Below are positions 47,913 to 60,356 of a stretch of 64,000 nucleotides of DNA, in pieces. The position numbers and the translations under genes were made by a program. The stretch covers positions 727,001 through 791,000 of the forward strand of contig JAQFVV010006454.1 of the NCBI GenBank assembly GCA_028023455.1, given 5' to 3'. The first letter of the stretch is position 1. Every line of letters begins with the position of its first letter. Source of the stretch: Epiperipatus broadwayi. Taxonomy: Eukaryota > Onychophora > Udeonychophora > Euonychophora > Peripatidae. A model generated the notes under the pieces. The model searched no databases and had not been told where the DNA came from. It saw nothing but the letters and a program-made list of their open reading frames with translations.

Positions 47913-50900
47913 CTTCACTTTTTTGTGTAAAATGCAATTTAAAACTTACCACTCAAAGGTGAAGTAAAAAACAAGGATTTTATTTCAAAAAGATTATATA
48001 TTGAAACATTATTTTATTTTTTATTTTTATAAAAATTGAATAGTAGTCTTTTTTCCACATTGATCTCAAGCGATTTTAATTTTAAATTGCAAAAATTAAT
48101 CAGATACAGCTTATTAACAAGATTATGCAAACTTATTTATTACTAGAAGCTGTTAAAATCTTTTTTTATTACTATGGTCATTATAATTTCATAGAGGTCT
48201 TAAATCTTAAAGAATATTTGTAAACATATCAATTAAGACATTTACCTTTCCATTTCTTTACAATTGACTTTCTAATTCATCTTAAGTTCGAAATTTCTTT
48301 TAAATAGTTTTGGGACCTGTTGATATCTATAGATAATATTTGTATCTGACGACGAATAATAATTAGATAGTTTGGTGAATTTCTAAAAACTAAAAAAATG
48401 AAATTAAATTCACCCCTACACGTTTGTTTGTTTTCGATGATAACTAAATAAAATTGTTAAAGAAGGCTAAGAATAAAAATAAAGCATTTCCAAGAAATCC
48501 AAGTTATATTTATAAATTTCTATTTTAAATCATTAATTTTGGTAATAAGGCAAAAACATAGTCGTGGCAATGATATATAACCTTTTATGACATAATCTTA
48601 CCATTCGAAAATGTTTACATGTCCTTAGCATGATTAACCATTGTGTATAAAAAAAATTCCATAATAATTATTTTAAATGACTCTGAAATAAATAAAGTAA
48701 AATAATTTATATTACTTTACAAACAAATAAGTATATATATTTTCTTTTCTATATACATTTTTATTTCCTATAATAGATTCCTTTCCTTTTTCTCTTCTCC
48801 CATTAAATTAATGTAGTATTAATATGTACTTTTATTTCGAACAATACAAACTCTATTTAAAACATTTTAAAATGCTAATGTATAATGAAATTCCATTTAC
48901 AGTCATTTTGTTATTATTATTTCAATATAACTAATTTATCATCTGTAACATAAATTTTTGATTATACAATATATATATTACACACTCTCTTATATATCTT
49001 TGTTAACTTATGCTTATTCATATAAACAATTTCATATAGATATGAATATGTTTTAAAACGTACTTTGAAGTAAATATGGGGGGGAAATGTGTCTAACAAG
49101 ATAAATATCAATATCATATTTTTTTGTTATTCGACGGTGCGAAGAAAATAAATATTGTTTATTTTGATGTTTATTAAATAAATATTGTTATAATATAAAT
49201 TTTAAAATAAAATCATCCACACGAATATAAATATATCTAGTATTTGTTTATAACGAAGCTTCTATAATAACTATATATATATATTAAACACAAGAATTTC
49301 TATCAACATATTAATTATTAAATAAATTAAACAATGTTTTAAACAAACTTATTTGACTATAAATTCTTCACCCATATCTACTCAATATATATGCTTAAAC
49401 ATCAATAATAATAAACAATAATCAATAATGTTAATTTACCTTTCATCATTTGAAAGATTTTTAAAATATTTCTACAGATAGTATACGTTAAATTAATGTT
49501 GTACATAAATTTTAATGGTAAACCTGTAATGATACAAAAGTTTGAACCAGGAACCAAATATATACAATGATATATTAAACATGTACTGTAAATCTTGATT
49601 CAAAATAAATATTTACACTAAATGAAAGTTTAAATGGTAATAAAATTTTAAAAAATTATTCAGATATATATATAAACACAGTTATCCGAAAAGCATTTCA
49701 TTCGTTTTTTTGATTTGAGTATAAAATAAAACTTAGGTGCCAAACTTTCTAAGTAAAAAGTTTACTTTTGAAAAATTTATTAATGCCTGATCATCATCAT
49801 AATAAATTATTACTACCATCATTGCATGTTTCCCAGGGAATTGCATGCTTTCTCAAGGTTGTGGATATTATTAGCACCCTAGATGTTAAAACACGTTATT
49901 TGCAATGCATAGAGAAGCCAACACAAACTAAATGTGTTGATAAAAAAATAATTTATTAATAATGCACAACTAAAAACTGTTGTGTATATACTCGCAACTA
50001 TTAGTACATATACAAAATATGATATATAAAACATATTGTAATTTCATTTTAAATTTAAAGCCATATAATATCTATAATGATAAGATATTGTCATGTAAAA
50101 TATTTAAACAATTATAAACCATGTTTTTTTTTTATTTGCAGATATCATTATTTTTATATATTTACAATTGTCATTATTAATTTCTCTGAATTTGGTAATT
50201 CTTCTGCTTGGGCACTGGCGATGTTAAAGAGTAAATACAACAACATTGATGACATTATATAGGTATAATAGCAGTTGGACTAAGGTAGTTTTTATAGCAT
50301 TGTTCATTTTTCCTCATTTCTTTATTCAAGTAGGCACTGGCTGGTTTTATCAAGCTTCAATGATTGTTTTTGTATCTGATCACAATGTTCAGTTATTTTG
50401 GCTGATGTAGTTTTTGTTATTTAGCCACACATATTTCTTTTAGGTAAAGTCATCATAGTTGCTGTTACAAATAAAATATTGAAAACTACTGTAAAACAGT
50501 TAGCAAAATATGACTTTCCAGGTGATATTGGAAACAAATTTAATCAATGATTTCTCTTCTCAACATTGGATCACTACAACACCATATCTTAAGATGAGTC
50601 TTTAAATAAACTGAAGGAGACTAGTTTCATGTTTCAGACCTATTTTATTTTGTTCAGTAACATCTGTTCTAAACAATAAATTCATTACCAGTAAGTTAAA
50701 GATAGGACCTATCTCCTTATAATGTGTTTTTGCAAAATATGTTCTTTATTCTCTTCTCAACATGATGTAGAAACTAATTTACAAATATTGTATTATGATT
50801 TGATACATAAATGCATGAAAAAATGGGTTTTTTTATATTTACATTAGTTATACCTTATAAAAAAAATGATTGCCAACATTTGAACCTCAAATGATAATGT

Positions 50901-52439
50901 GCAGAATATTACTAATTCCAAAATTTTAATATTATATATAGCTTTGTCATCAAATTTACTATAAAAATATGGCAAACTTTATTTAAGTCTCAATTTAAAA
51001 AAGACAAACTAAAATGGATTTAAAATAAATTATATATTTTAGAAACTATGCAATTCATTTATTTTCTCGTATCAAAAGGATTTTATTTCTTCATTCATAG
51101 TGTAAATTATCATTCCATTGTTTTTATTTATTATAAAGTAACTTTATAAAATAGTCAATAATATTGTTCAATACATAAACTATTTTTTTCTTAATCTGTT
51201 AAATCAGTATACTCAAGTGGCATGTATATACACACATACACATATGGCAGTTACACAAATAATTTAGGCTCCAATCAGAATTGTTTTAGTTACAAATTCC
51301 CTCCCTTTTAAATGTGAACAATGTGATAGTGTAACTTTTGATATCTCATTTGTATGCTTATTACAAAACTGTTATTTATTTCTCTAATTACTTTTGTATT
51401 TTGGAAATTTTCATAAGTGATACTTTACAAAATACATATATATGTAATGTGCAGACATTTTCTTAACATTGACTGCTATAAAAATGCATAATAATTTCAT
51501 CTCAAGGATCAAAAAAATCCATCATATGACACTAAGATATATGATGAGTCATGGACACTAGAAAGATTATCTCAGTTTAACTTCTGTTAATATATCCACA
51601 CTACATCAAACATTAAATAAAAGCATTGCACACTTTTAAGACATAACAGCTGATAAATCTAGCAAATAATCAAATAGTCTTGCTTCCAATGATCCTTACA
51701 GATCATTGAGTAAACTACTTGAATTGAAAAAATGTACATTTTAAAATGTCACATGGCAACATAGTGTCTCATAAACATGACCAAATTCTAATATATCACT
51801 ACAAATATAATATATGTAAAAAATCAGAATAGTTGTTTTTATTCTCTGAAGAAATTAATTTATTCATTTTGGTCACATTTTTATCTGTTATTGTTTAAAC
51901 CATAACTATTTTTAATAACAATATTAATCATAACAATCCCACTTGCTTTTTATCAAGATGGTAATTTCTCTTTTTGTAATATTAATGTCACTTCAGTATT
52001 GTAATATATTATAATTTTTAAAACATGACAGTTAATTTTATTTCACTTTAAAATATTTTTCTTCCAAATAGCTCCAGGGTTGACAAAAATTAAAACATCT
52101 GGTTTTTTTTTCTAAAATTAAGTTTTTTCTCTTTACAGTTATTTCTTTAGTGATGGAGATATTATTTAAAATGACTTTAAAAATCTAATATTCTCTTTTA
52201 CTTTCTTCTTTCTCTTTTTTCAATTTTCTTTTCCATTCCATGCATTGGCAGTGGATCTTGACAATCTGTCAAAAGTTATCCATTGATTAGAACTCGGGAA
52301 ACTCTTAGAACATTTTACTCTTATTGATCTTCTTATATTATTAATTATTTTTATTTTATAGCTGTACCACATAGAGTAGCATTTTTATTTTTATTTTTTT
52401 CACATGATCTTGTTCATTATTTTTCTTTTTAATATTTAA
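47913..52439. other. Intergenic, no gene seen
   Basis: AT-rich with scattered short open frames (for example 49768-49959 and 50077-50262) that lack recognisable similarity. A T-run ending in TTTGCAG near 50142 is acceptor-like, but the following frame is short and unconvincing. Confidence 0.45.
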
Positions 52440-53320
52440 ACAACAGAAATCATCTTTTTGCTTAAAGATAAAACCCTTAAAAGCTTTTTCAATAATGAAT
52501 TCTGGAATTCATCTACAAGCTTTTTAGTTTCATTACTATGAAAATTATCTTTCACATCATTATTTGATTTTATGGTTGCCTTAATTTTATTTTTGCTTCA
52601 ATAGCATCATTACAAGAGTCTACTTCTTTTAAATCATAAATTTTAGATTTTTCAACTAAATTAAAACTCAATACTTCTTTGCTCTTCTCTATAAACACAT
52701 TTGGTTCTAAATGTGATGTTTACATTATACTTATTTAATTTTCTCCAACCAACATTTTCACCTTCTATTATATTGCAAAAACTTCAATAATCTCATCTAT
52801 GGGTTTTGTATAAGCTTGAATAATTGTTTTCAGGATAAGTATGATGTGCACCTTTAGAATTTATTTCTTTATATGCCACTTTAAAGATTTGTCCATTTTT
52901 TAAAAATATTTATTCATGCATCTATTGTATTTCTTTTCTACATTCATTTTGAAATTATTTCCTAAATGCATATAGCACATTATTTATAACTGTGTCTTAT
53001 CTTTCTTCTGAAGGTTGTTTCTCCATCTGTACAGCTTTTTCTCTATTAGCTCTCAGTTCATTGTTATATTGGCTCTTGTGTTGCTGATAGATCCATATTT
53101 AATTGTCTTTCCATATTTTTTGTTATTAAATGAGTTATCATCAATATGTAAATTTAAACATTCCATTATATTCTTCTCTTGGTAATCAATCATTTTAGGC
53201 AGATTTACAATCTTATATTTATATATACTATCATTAAATAAACACAAACAAAAATAAAATATAATAGAGATAAAATATTTTGTATATAATGCTTTTATTT
53301 TTAATGCACAAAAATTCAAA
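52440..53320 (-). pseudogene. Decayed protein-coding relic 2, unidentified
   Basis: On the minus strand, protein-like stretches continue through alternating frames. From 53319, fragments include KKYGKTIKYGSISNTRANIT, then KEINSKGAHHTYPENNYSSL (about 52840), EGENVGWRKLNKYNVNITFR (about 52740), FIEKSKEVLSFNLVEKSKIY (about 52680) and FHSNETKKLVDEFQNSLLKK (about 52530). Charged, Asn/Lys-rich sequence predominates. Many stops and shifts show it is dead. The family is not recognised; a retroelement or DNA transposon protein is the default guess. Confidence 0.45.
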
Positions 53321-53323
53321 TAA

Positions 53324-53497
53324 TAATTGTTTTCTCAATTACAATTGGAGTTTTTAAATTGACCTTGAAATAAATGCTTGAGGAGGTCTAGAAATTAATT
53401 AACTGTATCTCTGTGTAGACAATTTCCTCTCCCCAGAATATGCACACTTTTTTCAAGTTTAATCTGAAACCCTCAATTATGGTTAAGGAAACAATTA
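53324..53497. mobile_element. MITE family 2, copy 2
   Basis: A 174-bp element with the same TAATTGTTTT...AAACAATTA inverted ends and the same internal blocks as 42036-42229 (GGAGTTTTTAAATTGACCTTG, TCTAGAAATTAATTAA, TTTCCTCTCCCC). More diverged than copy 1. Confidence 0.65.
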
Positions 53498-54559
53498 TAT
53501 TTTTAACTTTTATTGCATGACAATTAAATTCATTTACTACAAAATATTTTTATCTCTATTATTTATGATATCTTCAAGTCGACAAACTAAACTGTCATTA
53601 ACAAATTCTATATAAATTTTAATATTTCTAAAATTATTAGCAGGGAAAATATTTTCTTGGTTTTAGACAAAGCAACGTTATACATATGTACAACCATAAT
53701 TAGATTCAAAAGCCAAACTTTAGCATTTTATAGTATTTACCTTCAAGTGAAGTAACAATATTATCTTCAATATAATTAAGAAAATTAATAATATTATCAC
53801 TGTTAATATAAATTTAAGTGCTTTTAACCTAATTGTTTTTTTTTTGTTGTAATAAAATATATGTTTATTTATTTTAGATGGTACAAATTAGATCCCTTTC
53901 GATGTATAATCCAATTAATGCAATGTACTAGTTTAAATGAGTTTTTGACTTATTATAGTAATCTAAAAACTTTTGCAAAATGATGTTTTTAAGGCGTGTA
54001 TCATTTTTTTTCTTAACAAACTTAGTTATAAGACTACAAAAAAAAAAATTTGTTTGGGGCATTTTTTCATTAAAAAAAAAAGTTGCAAGGAATAGAATTG
54101 AGTTTATATGGTTAATACTTGCTGAATTTAATTTTAAATTGTATCACACTGAAGCCTTTTGCACTGTTATCTTGTAATGGTAAAGCCTGTTCTCCCCATT
54201 AAGTTAAAAATTTTACTACTTCATGCAATGTTTTCTGAACTTGTAGATTTTAAATGCCTGGGAATTACAAAGAAAGTCTGATTGAACAATATCATTTTCA
54301 TTTCAAATAAATCATCATTACCATGATATTGAATTTCCACACTTTTTGGACCATGGTAAATTTAACACTTTCATTAAACCACATGCAAAATTGTCTTTTT
54401 TTAAAGAAGCTTGCTTGTAAGCTGTTTTAAGTATTACAAATTTTTTCCATGTCATTTTCTTTAGAAAGAAACAGAATAGCTGTTCAACCATTACAAAAAC
54501 TGTACAAACATGTTAAATGCTCTTTACAAAAAAATGTTCTACATGCCGCCATGATCTCA
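53498..54559. other. Intergenic, no gene seen
   Basis: AT-rich sequence downstream of the CR1/L2-like LINE; its 3' UTR may reach into the right end. No other feature is supported. Confidence 0.4.
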
Positions 54560-57500
54560 AATTCTTGATGTCATTTTGTATATGTGTAACCTCCTTATAC
54601 AGAGTCAGGAATCTCTCAGCACTTTTGCCCAGGAAATCCGTTAGCTACTTTACCTTCCCTTTCCATTCCCCACCCTAAGTTTTCCCATAATCTGCACCAT
54701 CTCATTTCCACAACACAATCTTTGTCAACTCCATGGCCTTTATCTCTAAATTCCTCTTATCTTTTTACAAACCCAGCATAAAAAACAATAACCCTCTTTG
54801 TGTATAATCACTTTGTTCATATTTATTTTTCAATAATTTTATTATTTGTATCCTTTCTGCTTTCAAATATTTATATTAAATTAACAAATGCCAAATATTT
54901 TCTACACCTTCCTTACACAACTTGCAACAGTAAGGCACTGATATTTTTCCATTTACATATATATTTCCTTGTTGCTAAAGATCCTGTTCAAGCCTTAAAC
55001 AACAAATTATGTTCCTTGCTATTATCATAAATTAATTCACACCCAATGTTACATTTACTTCTATATTTACTTAAACTGTTTTTACATTCAAATATCAGCC
55101 TTTCAAGCTAATTGTGCATGCACTTTTTGTGAGTGTTAATAATAAATGAATACTTTTCTTTCCAATACAAGATGTAGGCATAGCGCTATATAAAAATAAA
55201 TGCTTAAACACTTTTTACTTTTTATACTAGTTCTCCATCTCTCCAAATCCCTATTTTTTTATTAATGCATTTATTCTTCTATCCATACACTCAATAATCC
55301 TCCTAACACAATCATCGTATCTATTCTTCTCTCCCTACACTCAACAATCCTCCTAACACAATCATCCCATCTTTTGTACAAGTATACTGATATAAATGCT
55401 TTATCCAAATCTTCTGCATACTGCATTATCTTTCTAACCCATCTTATTTCCTGCCCTTTACTCATAATATAATTGAATACTATTTTGGCTATTCTTTTAT
55501 TATCCATAAACTGCAATTTACCAAACATTTTCATTTTGCTTTATGCATCTCTCATATAAAAATGTGACCACCCCATTTCTCCTTGAATTGCCTTCTTTGC
55601 TGTCCGCACATCTGTATCAAATGAATGTCTTCCTACTCCTTTTGTACTTTTTCTAAATAATCTAACACCCCTTTACTAACACATAATGCATCATTATCAT
55701 ATGTTAATCCTGTTACTGCCACTCCCTTCCATACACTTCTAGCTACATCATATTTATTATAGGAAAACACTATTTTTGTCAATCCCTTTCTTTTCTTTTT
55801 TTCAATTATTAATTTTTCTCCCATTCATCCAAGCATATTTTTTTTGATTACTCAAGATGATTCCCAAATAGCTATATCTATTCACCATACTTAACTTTAT
55901 ATTGTCCAATAAAAATTCTTCATCTTCTCTTTCCCCAGTATTAACCATCATTATATTTGATTTTTCTTCACTAAATTTAATCCCCTTCTCTTTACAAACT
56001 TTTGTGCATGTCCTCAGCATAACTTCCATATCTTCTCTTCTTTCTGCATACAAAAAGACATCATCCAAAAGAAAGACCCAACAAAATATATACTTTCTTG
56101 CCACCTATTAATGGTATCTCTATCCCCCTTCCTATTCTTTCTAATGTTCTCTCTGTTTTACTCAAATACAACAAAAACAAAGTAGGTGACATAGGACATC
56201 TTTGCCTTAGTGCCATCCCATTTTAACTTCACTGATTCTATATCCTCTAATTGACATGTATAGTAATTATTTTCATATAATTTCTTAATATCCACTAAAT
56301 CTTCATCCATTCCAAAATTTGCTAAACTTCTCCATAATCTATTTTTATTTCCTCTATCATATGCCTTCTCTATATCTATAAAATTTCTATATACATGTTT
56401 ACATGAATTCCTATTTATATTCATAAGTTGTGTAACTATAAATAAACTATCTCCTATACACTTATCTGATCTAAAACCTTCCCTGTATTTCTGCCACTAG
56501 ATTATTTTCTTCCATCCATTTTGCAACTCTTCCAACCACCATATATGAAAAAACTTTATAGAAAACTGATGTTACCACTATTGGTCTATAATTGTTTAAC
56601 TTTATATGATTCTTATCCTTTCCTTTAAATAATAATCTTGTATTACTCCAACTACCCAGAAAAACTATCTTCTGTGTCATCTTATTAAAACATGGTAATA
56701 GCTTTACCTTTGCCCTATGCTCTAAATTTATTACCATCTGTGCTGCTCATCCATATAAACCTCTTGCCTTTCCACTTTTGAATTTCTTTTCTGCCTGTCA
56801 GTTCATTTTCTGTAAACCTAATATTCCCATTACTATATGCTTTCATATTTTCTATCCCTTTGTCCTTCACATCTAACATTATTTCTACATCCATTACAAA
56901 TCTATTTAAAATTTCCCCTAATTCTTCTCTAGATCTACACTCTATTTCCTCATCATTTAGTAATACTATCTCCCTCACCCCTACATTTTTCTTTTAATGT
57001 AATTCCAAAACTTTTTGCTCCCATCTCTTCCACTTTTATTAATATCATCCAATAATGTACTATTCAATTTTATTCTCTCTCTTTATAATTATTTACTTTA
57101 GCTAACTTTTTTTTCTAAGTACTTTTCCCATATAGTATTAATATCTTTTTCACTTTCTTTGTTCTTGATAGCACACTTATATTCCTGCATGCTTTTTTCC
57201 TCTGTTTTACTTTTTTACTAACTCTCATTTTTATTACTTTTATTCTTTTGAATATTCTCACCTAAAACACTATTTGCCACTTTTTCTGTTTCATCACACC
57301 AGTCCTTATAATCATTCCCAACCACCTCTTCCATAGTTTCTTCAACTTGTATTTTATACTCTTACAACTTATTCTTATCATTCACTCTCCATCTATATCT
57401 TTTACTATTGTTTCTACTTCTATTTCTATTCTCCATCACATTACTAACCATTTCAATTACAAATAAATTATTATCACTATTACATATTCTCTCTTCATTA

Positions 57501-58240
57501 CCAAACACCTTAATTTTTTGTACTTTATTCATTCCCTTTTTTTCTACCAATACATAATCTGTTGTGTGGAATATATTATTTCTAGACCATGTGTATTGTC
57601 ACTCATAAATATTCAATAAATTTCCAATGCTCAAATTCACTTTCTGACAAAATTTATTCAAAAGCTGTCCATTCTTATTATCTACATCATCAATTTCTTC
57701 AATAGGCCCATTCATATCACCTATAACTATTATTCTCTTCCCCTTTTCTTTACATCTTTGTATATCCTTAACTAGGTATTCATATATTCTAATGTTCCAC
57801 TCCATTATAGTTTGACTATCTCCAGTAGTTATATAAACTATAGCCACCATTTATTCTTGTCTTTCCAACCTTATTTCGAACCACAAATGTTCTTGAGTTT
57901 TAACAGTATTTAATTTTTTTATATATAACACCTACCATCACCCCTCTTTTCTTTCTTTTTTCTATTTATACCCTGCCATACCAAATCCTCCAAAATAGGT
58001 TTTTCTTCTTCTCTTAGATGTGTTTCCACTACTGCTAATACCTAAAACTCTTTATTTTCAATTGCTTTGTTTAATTCCAGCCACTTTTCTGGTTTCCTAT
58101 CACCTTGCATATTCAAATACACAATTTTACCAAGTTCTTTCTTAACTACTCTTTTGTAAGTTCTTTTGATTCTTTCTTCTCCATTATTTTTATAAATAAC
58201 TTGCTTACCATTAATTTTACAGACCCATTCCCTCTCCACA
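54560..58240 (-). pseudogene. LINE ORF2: endonuclease-reverse transcriptase relic
   Basis: In order: an endonuclease start with IVYLNMQGDRKPEKWLELNK (about 58130) and VVETHLREEEKPI (about 58010), then an endonuclease core with KGKRIIVIGDMNGPIEEI (57599-57850). The reverse transcriptase shows KLNNYRPIVVTSVFYKVFS (about 56580), FIDIEKAYDRGNKNRLW (about 56360) and LDDVFLYA (about 56060, in place of F/Y-ADD). GIKFSEEKSNIM and YLGIILS follow. Near 54900 a Cys-rich tail (CCKLCKEGVENIWHL) resembles the C-terminal zinc motif of LINEs. The catalytic block C has Ala replaced by Leu (FLDD). Frames are fragmented throughout. Confidence 0.7.
55272..55371. repeat. 50-bp tandem duplication inside LINE ORF2
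   Basis: TATTCTTCT...CACTCAA-AATCCTCC is repeated once with a 50-bp period and a few differences. Because 50 is not a multiple of three it shifts the frame near the ORF2 C-terminus. Confidence 0.8.
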
Positions 58241-58344
58241 TCTACATTTATATCTATATCAACTATCCCTTGCTTACTTCTTACATTCCGTTCATTCTTC
58301 TCCTTTTTGATAGTACTGCAATTTACATCTCCACACCCGTTTAT

Positions 58345-59330
58345 ACGTTTCCCAAATTATTTTCTTTATAAATCAGACTCCCTACAACTTCACTTTCTTG
58401 TTTTCCTAAGTGCAATCTGTCTTTACTATATAATTCCCTCTTTCCAATAAACCAATGCCTCACATCCACAAATACAACATCATTACTCTCATGCAATTTT
58501 TTCAATCTCTCATTTATAGAACATGCCTATCTAAAAAATGCCTCTTGTCAAATGGTAATAATTCAACTACATTTACTCTTCTTTTAATCTTACTCATATC
58601 CCTTATCGGTTCTATATACTCATCCATTACTCTCTCTGATCGTTCTGACAAATTATTAGTCCCCACCATAACTTACACATCTCTACTACCTTGCTTTTTA
58701 ACTTTATCTGTCACATCCCTGATCCTAGTTCCAGGCAAACATACTCTTACATACCTGCTTCTATTTTCTTTTGCAATTATATCCCCACATTTTCTAATTA
58801 GTGAATATTCTATCAATACTGTCTCATAGTCTACTTTCACTGCTCCACCCATAACAATTTCTACCATCTTCTGGACCTTCTTATCTACTTCTTCCTTATC
58901 ATTCCTGCTCAATAATTCCTTTATCTGATCACACTTCATCTCTAATGATTTTAATTTTGCTTCTACATCCTTCATCTCTTCTTCAATCTTTCTTATTCTT
59001 TGTCTAGCCATCTCCATTGTACTACTAATATATTCACCCATGTCTCTTGACACTCCACTAAAACCATATTCTGTCCCATCTTCCTCAACTACATTTTGGT
59101 CTCTTTACTCTGACTTTCTCTTTAGACTATCTATACTTATAAATCACTTTTTCACCTCTTTCATCACATTTACACACTGTCTACATACCATAAACCTGTT
59201 ACATTTTTCCTAGTCTACATTTCAAGTGAAAAACTTCATCACATATTGTACACTCTTCCAGAGCATGCCTAATTTCTTTCTGCCCATTATATATACATTG
59301 TGGATGCAGAAAAATCACTACAAGATGTAT
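58345..59330 (-). pseudogene. LINE ORF1: PHD finger, coiled coil, SGNH esterase
   Basis: From 59300: a PHD-like finger with CIYN, then EECTICDEVFHLKC and a later VCKCDERGE (the C-x2-C, H-x2-C pattern). Next comes a Lys/Glu-rich coiled coil (MARQRIRKIEEEMKDVEAKL, about 58990). The SGNH-type domain follows with PGTRIRDVTDKV (block II-like), VMVGTNNL (block III-like, G-x-N) and YSKDRLHLG (block V, D-x-L-H). An in-frame stop precedes VMVGTNNL and a frameshift lies near 58520. In CR1-type elements such ORF1 proteins bind nucleic acid or membranes; the exact role is not settled. Confidence 0.65.
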
Positions 59331-59460
59331 CTAGTGGCAGAAGTTTGTACTACAATAGGCGTACTTACCAGAAGATAATTCCTCTTATTTCAGGATCTTC
59401 TCTCTTATAATGAAATAGCAGTTTAAATTTGAGCATTATCCTTTTACCCCCTTATCCTAC

Positions 59461-60218
59461 CCTAAAAAAAAAGAATTTTTTTTTTTTAAGTTTTTTAAAA
59501 ATTTTTTTTTTAACATTTTTAAAAAAAAAAAACAATTAACTTTAAAACAAAAATGTAAACATAACATTATTAATTTAAATTATCATTAAGACAAGAAATT
59601 GAATCACATTTCACAAATGTTTAAATAATAAATAGAAATCAAATATTTGCAAATATTTTAATGAATACAACAACAAATATATTTGTGAACAAAAATTAAT
59701 TAGAAACATAATTAACTTTGAGAACTATCAAATATAAATATATAAACACAATTGTAATAAAACATTTATTCTTGTGTGCCATTGATTTTATTAAAACTTG
59801 GTTTTGCTCATAAGTGCTGCAATAAGTGTGAAACTCTACATTAATCCAAATGCAAATAAAGCATTATTAATTTTCACTTATAGTTATATATGAAAGAAAC
59901 TTATATTTGAGAGACTTTGAATATAATCTGATTCTAGTGTTTTACGTACATGTATGTGTGATAGAAAGAAATAGAAGTGACCAATTTTACAGTTATTAAA
60001 TATCAATCCATTTTTTTTTGTTAAAATATAAAGTTATAATTCTTAGCAGACTTTATATAGTAATTTAACTTAAGATCTCTTTTAATAGCCTTACTTATTT
60101 TATTCATTCAGACAACTTGCAGAATAATCCAAAAAAATATGTGATCATTGTCACAAATGGGCAGACAAAATAATAAAGGACATATTACTTATCTGTTATG
60201 TAGATGTAATACTGTTTA
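59461..60218. other. Homopolymer block and AT-rich DNA, no gene seen
   Basis: 59465-59533 is an alternating run of A and T homopolymers. The rest has no supported feature. Confidence 0.5.
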
Positions 60219-60356
60219 CAACTCCCAAAACTGCTTTATACATTATGAGAAATAATGTCAATCTCTATTAATGCTACTAGTTTTTTTCAACTCCCAAAAC
60301 TGCTTTATACATTATGAGAAATAATGTCAATCTTTATTAAAGCTACTAGTTTTTAT
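60219..60356. repeat. 69-bp tandem duplication
   Basis: CAACTCCCAAAACTGCTTTA...GCTACTAGTTTTT occurs twice in direct tandem (60219 and 60288) with only a few differences, so the duplication is recent. Confidence 0.9.

Larger units (their letters stand above)
54560..59460 (-). mobile_element. CR1/L2-like non-LTR retrotransposon, nearly full length but decayed
   Basis: On the minus strand there are two ORFs. ORF1 (about 59330-58345) has a PHD finger, a coiled coil and an SGNH-type esterase. ORF2 (about 58240-54560) has an apurinic-type endonuclease, a reverse transcriptase and a C-terminal Cys/His motif. A PHD-plus-esterase ORF1 is characteristic of CR1/L2-type LINEs. The coding strand is less AT-rich than the surroundings. 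Stops and frameshifts are spread through both ORFs. The exact 5' and 3' limits are uncertain; a long A/T homopolymer block lies just beyond the 5' end (59465-59533). Confidence 0.75.

Noticed and set aside
50077-50262. Acceptor-like T-run plus TTTGCAG followed by a short open frame
   Set aside because: The frame is short, has no recognised similarity, and T-runs before CAG are common in this AT-rich sequence.
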